Assembly (NCBI GenBank): GCA_021399435.1
Contig: JAJTUP010000009.1
Location: 992,001-1,056,000 of the forward strand
DNA length: 64,000 bases
Origin: Diaporthe sp. PMI_573
Taxonomy: Eukaryota; Ascomycota; Sordariomycetes; Diaporthales; Diaporthaceae
Reading direction: 5' to 3'
Position 1 is the stretch's first letter. Each line of letters begins with the position of its first letter. Shown in pieces: positions 35,687 through 47,600 of the stretch. The notes beneath the pieces are model-generated. The model saw only the letters and a list, made by a program, of their open reading frames with translations. It ran no database searches and had not been told where the DNA came from. The position numbers and the translations under genes were made by a program.

Positions 35687-36111
35687 CGAGGTTGCCTCCT
35701 CTGGCCATTCATCAGCTTGCTAGTTTGGATGCGTCAAAAGTCTTTTTTTTTTTTTTTTGGTTTGGTTTGGTGTGGCGTCCGGGGAAAATACTGCCGGGTG
35801 CCGTGATGGTGGCGCCGTGTTTGTATGATCAAGGCATGAAGCTGGATGGATTGAGTGTGATGGAGGCGAGACCAAAGAGTGTTTGATGGTGGCCAACAGA
35901 AGGCATTTTGAGAGATTTCATAGGCGTCCCGGTCTTGTTTCATGAGGCGATACCCAACAATGCAGCTATCCAATTCGATTTTGTGCAGAAAGCGTCAAAC
36001 GTTATTGTCGTCGTCATGGCCAGACAGCGGGCGCCACGTGTGTTGTGATGTCGTAGTCAAAATACCTTTTCCATTGAATGAATATTGCATCTCACCGTGG
36101 CGCTGGTAAAT
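35687..36111. other. Convergent 3' intergenic region with poly-T
   Basis: 425 bases between convergent stops. A run of 16 T (35743-35758) and TTTGG repeats sit in the 3' flank of the zinc-finger gene. No gene. Confidence 0.5.
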
Positions 36112-38000
36112 TCAGCACTGCCTCGAGGATGCTACTTCGTTGCCACTTTCATCCTCGCCGCCTGGCAACAATCTCTGTTCCTCATCCACCAGTCCGTCCT
36201 GGGAGATTGTATTTTTGACACGCACTTGAGCCAGCACAATCATTGTGAGACCACTGAGGGCAAGGGCCAACAGAAAAGGCAATCCTTTCCCAACACCCTC
36301 CAGTCTCATGCTCAGCTTCAGAATGGCCGCAACGACAGGACCTGCTAAGAGGATCGCCAAGGTGTCCATGATTGCAAGTGCAGTGAACACTGTACCAATC
36401 ATGTCTGCGTCGACCAGGGAGCTGACGAGGGAACGTGCGAACGATTGGAAGCCTGTTCCCAATGTATAGACCGCGATCCCTGTGGAAGCACATTAGATAT
36501 GGCCATTGATAGCTTCGACCACTCTGATCAAGGACATGGACATACCGATGAAGACAAAGTCCAGCGTCGGCGCGAAAGCCAGGAGAGCGAAAGACACAGC
36601 AAGGAGTAAGACACTTAGTCGGGAAAGGTAAAGATCCTTGACGCGAGGCAAGAGTCCGACCCGGCTGACCAGTGTTGTGTCAAGGAGGGGGAGGATGATT
36701 CCATATGCCAGCATTTGCCCAAAGGCCTGGAAGGAGAACAAATAGCTGGCCTGAATTTTGAACGGTCCTCAAGTTAGCAACACCATCATCGTACAGATTG
36801 AGGTCGCTAATGCAAGTGCTCCCTGCAAACGACGCGTCAAGAGATTGGAATGAAAGGGAGCTTGTTACCTTGGCGAGCGAAATCGAGTATCGCGCCGAAA
36901 CATAACGCAGTAGGACCGCAAGTGACTGTTGTGCGAAGTCGGTCGAGAAGAAGCCAGCCATGAGGAGGACCAGGTTTCGATGCTGTAGGACAAAGCCTAC
37001 GACGGATAAGGTGTGCCTGGCAGCCGCCTCGAGACGGCTCTTGACATCAAACTCGACTTTGCTGGCCCGAGACCCTGGGATCTCGTCAGGTTCTGACGAG
37101 CCAGTGCTGCGGTGCGCATGTTCATCATCTTGTGAATCCCTGGCGAGCGCGGTGAACCGGGTCTCGGGCATCAAGACTGTAAGCCACACAGCGAGGAGGA
37201 GGCATGTGAACCCAATGATGATGGGACTCCAGAGACTTTTGTCCATTAGATAGGCACCCAGCGGTGGGGCAAGCATCTCTCCAACAATTGTCACTCCTTG
37301 GGCGTAGAAGAACGCTTTGGAACTACAACACGTGGGCATATCAGCTTCTGTTAGAACGGGTGGGGTTAAGGATATGAGCCATCGCCCTACCGGAAGGACT
37401 CGAGTGACGCATCGGTAAGAATCATCATAGCTACTGCGTTGAATACTGTTCCACCACCACCGATGAAGTAAAAGGTCGAGGACAGCCATGTCCACCGCGG
37501 GTCGATCTGGCTCCAGCCTACAGGTAATATCAGCCAAGAGATACTTACATAACTAGATGGGTGCGAAGATATATAGATCAGTAAAAAGCCTGGATACACA
37601 TACATATCAAGAGGATCCACGCAGCACCAAGCGCCTGTCCGACCAGCGACAGCACCAGAACCGGCTTCCGCCCCTTCTCATCCGCCATCGCACCATAGTA
37701 CATTGCCATGATAAGGCCCGGGATCCCATCGAAGAACAGCTGCCACCCGAACAGCTCGTTGACCGTGTCCTGGACGGCCGGGTCCTTGCACGACTCGTCA
37801 TCCGGCTGACCACCGCTGCCAAAGTAGCGCCGGCATGCGATATCTTCGAAGAGGCGCGTCTGCGGCGCGATCGAGACCATCACCCCAAAGGCTTGGAAGA
37901 AAAGCATGGCCCAGATGAGCGTGATAGGCCGCCACAGTGTTGCAGGGGCGGCTGTCCTGTCACGTTGCGGTGGTTGTCTATCGCGCGGGGGAGGAGACAT
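36112..38000 (-). CDS. MFS transporter, five exons, TetA/SLC46-like
   Basis: Exons 38000-37604, 37517-37391, 37322-36869, 36750-36546 and 36479-36112 join in frame to 516 residues; introns are 86, 68, 118 and 66 b. The ATG at 38000 has an AAAAG upstream context. The N-terminus is a Pro/Arg-rich cytosolic segment, followed by a first membrane span (LIWAMLFFQAFGVMVSIAP), the MFS loop-2/3 signature GAMADEKGRKPVL and an acidic central loop (DSQDDEHAHRSTGSSEPDE). The second half continues with SYLFSFQAFGQMLAYGIILP and ends in an acidic tail. A short lumenal loop with two Cys (ACRRYFGSGG...ESCKD) between spans 1 and 2 is typical of this fungal subgroup. The substrate is unknown. It is unrelated in structure to the MFS gene at 8.3 kb. 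Confidence 0.88.
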
Positions 38001-39951
38001 CTTTTCTAACTGTACTTTAGATATAACCATCAAGGCAAAAGGCGACTGTCAGAAACTGTCAAGTGAATGATCAAATATCCAATCATGCTTCAGAGTTGAG
38101 AGACAGCCGAGCGTATCTAGTATCAATATCAACACGGAAGATTCTGTAATCCCGCTATCATTGCAACATGGGCCAACGTTGTGGAGACCCACTCAGCGGC
38201 GGTTGTAGTCTCAAAATGGCATGTGCAAAGCTTAGCAGCGAGTGGGTCGCCTTGGTGGCGCATTCGGGCCTGCTGCTCGCCCGGTAGGGCGACCTGCATG
38301 GACATGGGCAGCATTCGAGAGCTGCCGGAAGACTGGGTCCATGTCCTGAATAGGTGAGTAACGCTGTTTAACATGCGACCATTTGCGCCGTCAAGGTACA
38401 CTGGGACACCCAGAAACGCTTGTGCAAGGTCCCTTCTGAGTAACCTGTGACAACTGGTGGAGCATCCACGTGAGGTGACAAATACCATTCGGCGTTGGAA
38501 GAAGTATACGAGGCAGCCATCCAGCATCCATCATTATACTCTCAGCCATGTATCAGGAGCCGACTTGCTTGCTCCTGACATCTAGCCGGACGATGGAGCG
38601 TCCCGGGGTGTTGAGTGATGGATGTCATCAATTTGTGCCACATCATGTATCGCTACTGGAATAAATACAACTAATACTGTACTGCAAAGTTTTGGACGAT
38701 AGTGCTGTCAATGGAGAGCCAAAAGCAATCTACCCTGGGGAATGGAAAGTATCAGTATGTGACCAGTATATGTGATTTATCTTGTGTGACATATGATGTT
38801 GGAATAAGCACTACATGGGGTGAGAAACATGAAACGGGATAGATTTGATCTTCGCAACTTGCAATTTTGGCGCAACTCATATGAAAAGTATCCGTCTTGA
38901 GAACAGGATTGGATTCTTGCTTGGGTCTGGGAGACTCAACATACACGAAAACCAGCATGTTTTGTCTTGCGGGGATTTTGCTTGAAATGTTGGGTTTTCA
39001 TTCTCAACAACATTTATTCCATTCGTCAAAAACACCAAAGTGTTTTCGCTAGTTATGGTCTCTGGTTTGTTTTTTTTTTTTGGTTTTTTTTTGGTTTTTT
39101 TTTTTTTGGAAATCGAAACCTCCTTCATAGCGAGTTTTACCAAGATTTCATTGTATGTATAACTTCTGCTACACACGCGGCTAACATTTTTCTGCTTTAG
39201 AAATTTAGATAAGAATGAATAAATACAATTTTTTGAGACGGACATCATCACTCCCTTAAATCTCATTGCTAGCAAGTGGCTAAACACCCAATCACTTCGT
39301 CATCCAAAGACCACTCCTACATATTCCGCCACACTTGAGTGGGCATATACAACTCGCCACACAGCTGATTCAGGGTACGAGAACAAACGTGCAACTGCCA
39401 GTGAAACTGGTAAATTGATCTCTTCTTTCGAACAAGTCTTTTATAAAATACTTTTGTACAAGCTGCAAGCCCTCCCGGTCCAGCGGTCTATAATCTCCGT
39501 AGACCCAGCCCATGCTGACCGAATAGAAATCTCTTCTCTCTTGCTCTAATGCTGATGGATGAACCCAATAATTTTTTTTCTTTTTCCAAATGATGCAATG
39601 CAATGCAATTTGCGGGCGACATACACACACCCGCACGCTCACACACACTTTTCGCACAAACTTTATGACCAAGCCGCCTCATGCAGCCGACCACGCCGCC
39701 TCATGGAGCTGGCGGTACCGGTGGTCCCTGGCAGAAGACCACGAGATCCGGCGCTGCCTCAGGGCAGCCGCCGCAGCGCGCACGCGCTTCCTCGCCAGGC
39801 CGCAGGGCAGGCACCCCCGCAGCAGGCCCGGCGGGTCTCCACCGTCGCCGTCGTCGCCGCTGGTGGAGCCGTAGTAGCTGTCGCCCATGAGGTACAGGGA
39901 GGAGCCGAGCGTGCCGCCCTCGCTCCCGGGGTGGTCGGGGAGGCGGCCGTC
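38001..39951. other. Intergenic region with T/G low-complexity tract
   Basis: Nearly 2 kb, AT-rich from 38600 onwards. It begins with the promoter of the MFS gene and ends with the 3' flank of the deubiquitinase gene. A T-rich tract at 39070-39109 is listed separately. Short frames are artefacts of low complexity. Confidence 0.5.
39070..39109 (+). repeat. Poly-T tract punctuated by GG
   Basis: Forty bases of only T and G: three long T runs separated by GG. A spurious Lys-rich frame arises on the opposite strand. Simple-sequence DNA without inferred function. Confidence 0.85.
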
Positions 39952-41919
39952 CTACAGGCCGTCCCGCTCGATTTCGTAGAACAGGAGGTACACCTCGCGC
40001 TGCATGCCGAGCACCTCGCGCGTGCTGGCCTCCTTGATCTTCTCGTCGCTGATGCGCCACCAGCGGTCCTGCTTCTGCTTCTTGGCCGGCCTGGCCGTGT
40101 GCGCCGACGCCATCGCCGTCGCGGCCCCGTTCGACGTCGGGGTCCCCGCCCTGCTGCCGCCGCTGCCGCTCCCGTGCCGAGATGGCGACATCTTTGACAT
40201 GGTTGACTTGGCTGACGCGGCTATCGACCTCAGGCTGCTCGTCTCGGGGTCCTTCTCCTTTGGCGCGGAGGTGGGCCCCAGCTTGAGGGATCCCCTGCCG
40301 TTGCCATTGAGGCTCGGCGAGCTCCGGCGGCTCGTGTTGGCGTGGTCCAGTGACGGGGTCGAGCCCGAGGCTGGGGAGGGAAGGTCAGGGGTGTTGGTCA
40401 TTGGTGTTCCGTCCTCCGAAAACCGCTTCGAGGGGTGCATCTGAGGCGTTGACATGGGACTAGCAGTCTTGCTGTAGATGCCAGAAGCCTGGAACGTGTT
40501 TGGGTTGGAGTACGGAGCGGGGACGTTTTGCCTCCTGAACGACTCGTAGTGACCGCTGTGATGGCTGCCTTTGTGAGTGACAAGGCCCAGCAGCTTGTAC
40601 TTTCTTCGAAGCAGAAGCCCGCCGAGCGGTAGCCTTTCCGGGAAAGCGACCTTTGCTGAATTCTTCAACGACGTCTGCCTTGCGTAGATGGAACGGTTGA
40701 GGTGGATGGCCAGGATTTTGGGGAATACCGTTACCCGAGTGTGCCTGGCAATCTTGCGTCTCGGCGCATGCTTGCTGTCCGGCAAGACGATGTCCTCGGG
40801 TGGTTGTTCTGGATTCGTGTCTATTGCGTGCTGTAGTTTGTCCAACGCTTCTTGAGCCTGTCTTTTGAAATCCGCGGATGTTGACTTCTGCATCTCGACC
40901 CGGAATACCTCCTGAGCGTGTGCCAGCCTGCACTTTTCGCACTTGTAGTCTTCTATGTACTCGGTCTTGAACATGCCGTCAAAGCAGGCGTTTAAAGTTG
41001 TCGAAGCTGCGTCGAGTGGGACGCTCAGCGTGAGCGTGCAGAACCTGGACTCGGTCGGCCTCGGCTTGAAGCCGCAGCTCAAGCACTCGATCTGCGACTC
41101 TGTTTTCCCCTCCATTGGGAAGCCCTCCTCGTCGTCGTCGTCCGGTGGGCTGAAGGTAACTTTGCTTTGCGCAGACGGGACGGTCCCTGGCACGCGATCG
41201 TTCTCGTTGGTCTCCTGTCCCGCTAGCTCGGAGAGCCTCTGCTTGAAAGCGTCGCCATTAATGCCGCCGGGTTGTCCACTTGAGCCCTCCAGCCCGACCT
41301 TCCACCTGGCGTACCGCCTCGCCCTGTGGCCCGCGTGGTACTCGTCGCATAACCTCTCGGCAAGGACCTGTAGGAACTCCTGCGCATCCTGCTGCTGCCT
41401 GCTAATGCGCTGACCGAACGCATTCTCCAGGCATTTGACGAGGGGTGCCGCGGAAATGGTCTTTCTGTAAATTGGCCTCTCGTTCAACTGGTCAAGCATC
41501 TCTTTCAGACCCTGGGTAACGAGGCCCTTCTGTTGGCCCTCTATTTTCCAATCCGGCTCGGACCTTATGTGCTCGTTGTCCCCGTTGGTATACTCGTTGA
41601 AGTCCTTGGGGACAGCCTGGGTGTATATCCAGCCATCATCAATGGTGCGACGGTGCATCTCCCGGATCAAGTAGACGCGCAGGTCGCCGAGGCCGGCGAT
41701 GGCCTGTAATATGGAGTTGATGAAGCAGTCATTGGCGGGGTTGGCCAGGCCGACAATGACGCCCTTCTTCCGGCCGCCGGCGGTCAGGAAGCTGCTGGAG
41801 CCAGAGGCGGCGGCATCGGCGTCGAGGAAGTAGGTGGGGGCGAAGACATAGATGAGGGTTGCGGCGGCCAGAGACGCCCCGGCCGCGTAGGCAGCGACCG
41901 TTAAGGGCTTCTCCGGCAT
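39952..41919 (-). CDS. ubp16: Ubp16/USP30-like membrane-anchored ubiquitin-specific protease
   Basis: A 655-residue intronless gene. The ATG at 41919 is chosen because it places a single membrane segment (AAYAAGASLAAATLIYVFA) at the N-terminus; the frame is open further upstream but that part is low in coding character. The Cys box is VGLANPANDCFINSILQ with Cys65, and the His box is THKGSHHSGHYESF. A zinc-binding pair (CLSCGF and CEKCRL) and a WWRISDEKIKEAS block at the end of the fold complete the USP domain. A Ser/Thr-rich disordered insertion separates the His box from the last block. N-terminally anchored USPs of this type (yeast Ubp16, animal USP30) sit on the mitochondrial outer membrane and remove ubiquitin there; the location is inferred from the anchor. 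Confidence 0.9.
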   Translation of the reverse strand: MPEKPLTVAAYAAGASLAAATLIYVFAPTYFLDADAAASGSSSFLTAGGRKKGVIVGLANPANDCFINSILQAIAGLGDLRVYLIREMHRRTIDDGWIYTQAVPKDFNEYTNGDNEHIRSEPDWKIEGQQKGLVTQGLKEMLDQLNERPIYRKTISAAPLVKCLENAFGQRISRQQQDAQEFLQVLAERLCDEYHAGHRARRYARWKVGLEGSSGQPGGINGDAFKQRLSELAGQETNENDRVPGTVPSAQSKVTFSPPDDDDEEGFPMEGKTESQIECLSCGFKPRPTESRFCTLTLSVPLDAASTTLNACFDGMFKTEYIEDYKCEKCRLAHAQEVFRVEMQKSTSADFKRQAQEALDKLQHAIDTNPEQPPEDIVLPDSKHAPRRKIARHTRVTVFPKILAIHLNRSIYARQTSLKNSAKVAFPERLPLGGLLLRRKYKLLGLVTHKGSHHSGHYESFRRQNVPAPYSNPNTFQASGIYSKTASPMSTPQMHPSKRFSEDGTPMTNTPDLPSPASGSTPSLDHANTSRRSSPSLNGNGRGSLKLGPTSAPKEKDPETSSLRSIAASAKSTMSKMSPSRHGSGSGGSRAGTPTSNGAATAMASAHTARPAKKQKQDRWWRISDEKIKEASTREVLGMQREVYLLFYEIERDGL

Positions 41920-44261
41920 GTCAGGAGCGGCGGACTCGGTGCAGATGATGGAGTGGCAGCGAATGCCTTTGTTGTGGCTATGTTGGGTGGCGATCAGGTC
42001 AGAGTCGTCGGGGTGCGGAAGGGATTGCAGTGCGGGATGGCGGGACGGCGGGATGGCGGCAGACTCGGAATTGGGCCGTGGGACCGGGGGTCGGCGGGAT
42101 TGCGGCGACAGCGAGAGCGAGGGTCGACCGTGATGTAACCTGAGCCTGAGCCAAGGTCTCTCACCAAGGGCTCTCACCAAGGACTCTCAACTGTAGCGTA
42201 TATGCACAAGAGCGCAGTCGCAATGCAGTGCTACACAGCGACAGGTACCGTGGGGAAGGGGCTCCAGACAAGAATCGACCGCATTTGAAGGGAAGCAGCG
42301 ACGAGGCCAAGGCAAGGCTGGCGACAGAAGGAGGGCAAGGGCAGGGCAAGGGCACCTGGGCGTCAGTGGGCTGCAGTACCGGAGGTGAAGCCCAAGAGGA
42401 ACATTTCAGACTCAAGCCTTCCGGGTCGCGCATGTAGGCAGGAAGTCGGGTAGTTCGGCGAGCTGGCTGGCTGGATGGCACAGGTAGGAGGAGCCGTGGA
42501 GGAGCCGTGGAGGAGGGTGTGAGGCCAGGCGGCGGCTTGAGGCGGGCTGTGGACCCTCCCCTCCCTACCTCGTTCCTGCTCCTGCGTGTGGGGGGGAAAT
42601 GCAGGTGCAAGCACTTGCTCTGCGGGTGCGCCCATCGCCGCAGCGCAGCATAGGCAGTGGGTCGGGTCGCCTGCTCGGCTCTGAGCCCGGCATTGACCCA
42701 AGATCCGTTGTCCGGAAGGGGGGGGGGAGACGTCGATTGAGGAGACGCGGTCTTGTGTAAAGCATGAAACTGGCTATCCCCCTCCCCCCCGCAATTCAAC
42801 AGTCGCCAGGCGCGTCTGGTTGCTTTTTCGCGTCCAATTGAGGGCTCACCCTTGGACGGTTTGGACAGTCCGTCGAGCTGTCAGCCACTGAACCCCGCCG
42901 CCTCATTCCTGGTCGAGGCTAAAGAGCCGCCAGCCCCAGGATCAGTGGCTGACTGACTGACAATGCTGGCCGACGCCATGGCGTATCGGCATACCCCTTC
43001 TGGCAGGAGTGCCTTGGGTGGCCTTGGGTGAGGTTATTTATTCCGCAAAGTGCAACGACATGAAACAATTGATGTGGTGTGGCATGGTGTGGCATGTGTC
43101 CGCCAGCCTTGGCTCCCACAGGAAGAGAGAGGAGGAGACGAGTTGCTGCCCCGGCGATATTGGATCCCAAAAAATGCCCAGGTCACTAGTTTATCTATAG
43201 TATCTATAGGCACAAGTAGCCTGGTGTGACCAGTCGATCGGCAATTTGTCTACTCGATCAGATGCAATGCCCAACCACTCTCGGCAACTCTAGATTCGAA
43301 ACCTTAACACTACAATACCGCATTGACGCCTTGGCTATATGCAACATTGCCCCAAGCAGATACATGTGCCTCTCTTGCCAAACTTGACAAGTATTGTCAC
43401 CGACGGTGGCATCACGTTACGACAAAAATCAGAACGAGCAGTGGCCCTGTCTTACTTTCCTGTTTCCCGTCATCACACTATTCATCTTCTATATTACATG
43501 CCCGCAACATGAGTAACAAGAATCTTGGCATACACAAATTGTGATTGAATTGTGAAAGAAAGCGTTTCAAGACACCTGATGGAGCCCAGGACACATGGAA
43601 CTAACCATCATAACTCTGACGCGTAGTAGAGACACGGCTCCCGAACGGGTGAATTACAAGTGCACACTCTCATTGAATGCGTTGACCATACTCATCCACT
43701 CTGGTAACAAAGAGTCTTTAAATTGTCCCATGCCAGCATAAGAGAGGGTTGGGACAATAGCTGCCAAGTACGTCTTTTCTCGGGCCAGGTAATTTTGAGA
43801 AGCGCTCCATGTTGAAGCCGTCTCTGTCCTGCCGTCAGTACTTCTGCTTGAGCTTGCCTGGCAATCTTTATCTTATAAAACTCTGTCTGTCCCAATTGGG
43901 CAACCACCACGAGCTGCTTTGTGAACCGCATCACCAGTTTAACCAGAATATCGTGTTTGTGAAATTCCTAAATCAGGGATGTGAGAACTGCGTTGAACCT
44001 GAAAGCTTGCTATCCGTCTCGCCACAAGCAAGTCGTGCCCTCGTCCTGTTAAACAAGATATCCCAACGTCTACATCCCACTGATAATGGTGAGATGAATG
44101 TTGCTCATCTGAATCCCGAGGTCACATCATCGCAATGAGCAATTTCCGCTCAAGATATAAGGTTTATTACGCAGAATCACAATTTTAGCAATCACCTAAT
44201 CGTACACGTCCTCTCTTCCACGCACAGCGCAAACGCTTCCAGTGCTCCTCCAGCCAGAACC
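41920..44261. other. Intergenic region
   Basis: 2.3 kb between the start of the deubiquitinase gene and the stop of the disordered gene, both on the minus strand. It contains a run of 10 G at 42718-42727 and a short GGTGTGGCAT direct repeat near 43076-43095. The part next to 41919 must contain the deubiquitinase promoter. No gene is supported. Confidence 0.45.
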
Positions 44262-45959
44262 CTACGTCTCGACAGCCCTGATCTTCCCCTTCAGCGTATT
44301 CCTCCGCTTCTCAGACCTGCTTCGCAGCCCCACGCTCAGTCTCGCCCGCTGGAACAGCCCCGACCCCGCCGAGAGCGGCCTGGCCACGGCACCCACGGAG
44401 CTGTGAGCTTCTCCTCCTACTCCTCCTCCCCCCTCGGCCGACGACCGCGGCGCCTGGGACCAGTGCGGGTGGGACTCCGGGACGGGCGGCGGAGGCGTGG
44501 GTGTGATCTTGATACCACCGCCGCCGCTGCTGGAGGACAAGGAGGAGGTGGAGAGGAATTTCTGCTCGCCGAGGGGGGCCGGCTCCGACGACGGCGTGGA
44601 CCCGCGGGACTGCCGCTTGCTGGCGACGCCGCCGCTTCCACCTCCGCGGAACACCTTGCCCAGGAACGAGGTGCGCTTGCCGTCGTCCGAGTCAGCGTCG
44701 AATGCGCTAGAACTTGACGGCGGAGGCGGAGGCGGCGGATACGGCGTCCGCTGGGGCTGGCTGAACTTCCCGGGCTTAATTGGGTGCTCCCCATTCGGCT
44801 CCAGCGGCGTCGGCACACGACACTTGCTGGACGCCCGGCGATCTGAGAGGCTTCCTGGTTTTCGGTTGACCGAGGACGTCGAAGAGGAATGGGGAGGCGG
44901 CGGGGAGGAGGATGGCGAGGTCTGGTCCTGCCCGCCCCCGCCGGCCATCACGTGCCCGATGGGGCTGGTGTCCCATGTGAGACTGCGCTGCTTGAACAAA
45001 GGGGACGACGGTGGGTCCACGTCTACAAGGCTGGGTGCGGACAACGAGGCGCGCGGGCTGCACTTGCCGGTGTCGCTGCCGCTGGCGGGTTGCGGGACGA
45101 CGGTGGCGGAGCTCTTCCTGGACGACCCCCAGGAGCTACTCTTCCTGCTCTGGCGGTAATGGGCCTTGAAGTCTGCAAGCGTTCCGCGCTGGCTGGCTGC
45201 CTCTGACCCCCGCAGAGCAAAGCTGCTCAGTCGGACCCTTGTAGTCGGGGAGCCGGGCCCCGTCGAGGTCGGCCGGCTCGGAGAGGCGCTGAAAGAGGGT
45301 GCGGTGAGCTGCGTCGCCACCCCGTTCGTGTCGCTGTGTAAGGTGTAATCAGAGGCGTCCGAGTCCGGCTCGCTGATTGTCGCTTCTAGGCCATCCACGG
45401 AGTAGGCGCTCGAAGTCGGCGACACGGGGGACACCCCATTCTGGAAGGGGTGCAGCAGCGAATCCGTCTGGTTCTCGCTCGAGCTGCTCGAGCCGACATC
45501 CAGCCCCGTGAGTTGTTTGATCTTCTGCTGCGAGTTATGCTGTGACGGCTCGAATGAGGCCAAGCTCATGTTGGTGGTGATGTTCCCAGTGAGGCGTAGT
45601 ATCTTCTGCCTGCTATGCCTCGGCTGGGGGGAGAGGATCTCGTTAGATGGCGTCGTAGGGATGCTGCTCGCATCATTCTCCGGAAGAGAGCGGCTTCGTG
45701 GGGTTACACTGCGGTCGTCCGTAACGAGTGATATGTTATCACCTTGCCTGTCCCAGTCGTAAATATATTGCTTGCTGCCCGAGTTTCGCTTTGATGTCTT
45801 GAGAACAGCCTTCATGTCCGGAATGGAGAGCCGAGGAGGGACCGCTGGCAGCGGCTTTGCCTCATAGTCGGCCGAATGCTTTGGTGGCGCAAAGTCACCG
45901 TCCATGACGATTCCCAGGCCCCTGACAACACCCACAGCATCGTGCTGACCCGTATTCAT
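44262..45959 (-). CDS. Large Ser/Pro-rich disordered protein of unknown function
   Basis: A 565-residue single-exon gene with a clear ATG at 45957-45959. No catalytic domain, signal peptide or membrane span is visible. The N-terminal 150 residues look most conserved in character (RLSIPDMKAVLKTSKRNSG, SKQYIYDWDRQGDNISLVTD). A short motif occurs twice: SRQKILRLTG near residue 116 and SQQKIKQLTG near residue 143. The remainder is rich in Ser, Pro and Gly, with a segment FALRGSEAASQRGTLADFK followed by basic Ser repeats, and the tail is basic (RARLSVGLRSRSEKRRNTLK). Many Ser/Thr-Pro sites suggest phosphorylation. I do not recognise the family. Confidence 0.78.
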   Translation of the reverse strand: MNTGQHDAVGVVRGLGIVMDGDFAPPKHSADYEAKPLPAVPPRLSIPDMKAVLKTSKRNSGSKQYIYDWDRQGDNISLVTDDRSVTPRSRSLPENDASSIPTTPSNEILSPQPRHSRQKILRLTGNITTNMSLASFEPSQHNSQQKIKQLTGLDVGSSSSSENQTDSLLHPFQNGVSPVSPTSSAYSVDGLEATISEPDSDASDYTLHSDTNGVATQLTAPSFSASPSRPTSTGPGSPTTRVRLSSFALRGSEAASQRGTLADFKAHYRQSRKSSSWGSSRKSSATVVPQPASGSDTGKCSPRASLSAPSLVDVDPPSSPLFKQRSLTWDTSPIGHVMAGGGGQDQTSPSSSPPPPHSSSTSSVNRKPGSLSDRRASSKCRVPTPLEPNGEHPIKPGKFSQPQRTPYPPPPPPPSSSSAFDADSDDGKRTSFLGKVFRGGGSGGVASKRQSRGSTPSSEPAPLGEQKFLSTSSLSSSSGGGGIKITPTPPPPVPESHPHWSQAPRSSAEGGGGVGGEAHSSVGAVARPLSAGSGLFQRARLSVGLRSRSEKRRNTLKGKIRAVET

Positions 45960-47600
45960 GTTTGGATAGTATCACTCGCCAGTACATCAACTCGCAGGCT
46001 GGTTTTGGGAGGCATCATAGGAGTTTGGGATTGAGTTTCGCACCCGTAGAGTCCGACAGACTATATTGACTGCGATCGCGATGCTACCTCTCTTTGGGGT
46101 CCAGCACACAAAGACAGGCGTGGGATAGGTCCTGCCGCCCAGCCGCTTTCAGCCCGTGTCACTTGACGATGCCATCCCGTCTTTTTTTGAACAAAGAAAT
46201 GCATGACGGAGGGTGGGCCCTACCGCATGCTTAGCGCAGAGCTATGCCGCATTTCTGGCTTTAAGTCCAATGACGTCTGGCACTAGCCGGTGTCACAGCG
46301 AATCGTGGACGTCGTTGAAGAAGCCATAAGCAGATGTCTTTGGTATTTGTGCGAGTCTTCGAACCGCGCCTCTTCAACCCCAACCCCCACCCCCAGCCTC
46401 GTTCAGCCTATTCTGTGGGAGCCGAGAGGCGTGCGTGTCAAAGGGGGCCCAAAAATAGCACCCTCGATGCACGTCACGAGCGTAAAAACAGATCAATTGC
46501 AGATTCGAATCCTTCGACGCAGTGTCAGCCACATGTTGTCGATCTCGACTAGTGACGGCGTGACAGCCTCGTGTCGAATGCCGTTGCAAAGAACCTGGAC
46601 AAGAGTGGACAGCAACGCCACGGAGCTGCTTCAGATAAAAAGATGTGGGCGGGCCGTCATTGTGTGGACACTTGCCGCGATGGCCCTTGACATTGTTGCT
46701 ACGGGCGGGGAGGAAGTATGAGGACTTGCCTCGTGGCCTCGTGGATCCAAAAATTCAAGCAGTGTTACCCGGGGCGACGTGCTTCTCATAAGTCAAGTCC
46801 TCGTGGAACTCACTTCAACTTCTCTCAATCGCATTGCTCTGGGCAGCCAACAGGCCTTTCCCCAGCTCGCCAAGAGACGGAGCGAGATCCTGCAGAGCCC
46901 CGGGTTCCGGGACGGCAGTGGTGCTACACAGTACGTGGGGGAGATTAATTGACAATATCCTTCTGGAAGGTTGGAAGGGTTGTCCCTGCAAGGGTAGACG
47001 GCCTGACAGGCAGCCCAGGCTACACAGGGCGGGTGCTGTGTCGCCGACTCGCCGTGGCTCGCACACATAACGATCGGCAGCGGGTGGGTGACCTGGATCC
47101 CGATACCCCTTAGGAGCAACCGTCTGGGTGGTGGCCGACTACCCAACGTCGTGATGTTTGCCGCTGGGAAGGAGGATTAGTGAACATCAGCAAGGGAAAT
47201 TGTGGCAGGAGGTGAAAGCAGACGGCCAAGAGGAGTTATTTAGCCACGAGAGCTCGAACGGGAGCCTTGTCGCATCGTGGCACAGCTTGGCAATGCCGCC
47301 CCAGATTGAAACAAGCAAAGACGTGCGGATTGATTTCCATCTGACCAAGCAGCAGACGCCTCAAGGCGCAGAGCAACCCCTGATCAGAGAAGCGATCTGT
47401 TTCTTTGTGGGTGAGAGCTTGTGGTGCTTGTGTGCGTGTGGTGCAGGCGGCGCAGGTGCGGCGCTGAGGGTCTGACCGATCGCCCTCATGAGCCCCACTT
47501 TCGGTCGCGTCGTCGACAATCTTAGAAAATGCTGAGGGGGAAAAGGTTCCAAGTCCTTGCATCTCACCGCTTCCCACCTGTCACAATTAGTCTACACCCA

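Noticed and set aside
38877..39287. 136-codon minus-strand frame with a Lys-rich centre
   Set aside because: The Lys run comes from the poly-T/GG simple sequence at 39070-39109; the rest has no coding character.
46495..46520. B-box-like GATTCGAATCC suggesting a tRNA
   Set aside because: The flanking bases do not pair as a T stem and no A box precedes it.
46290..46721. 143-codon plus-strand frame
   Set aside because: Starts at a non-ATG codon, has mixed codon use and no recognisable domain; it lies in a promoter region.
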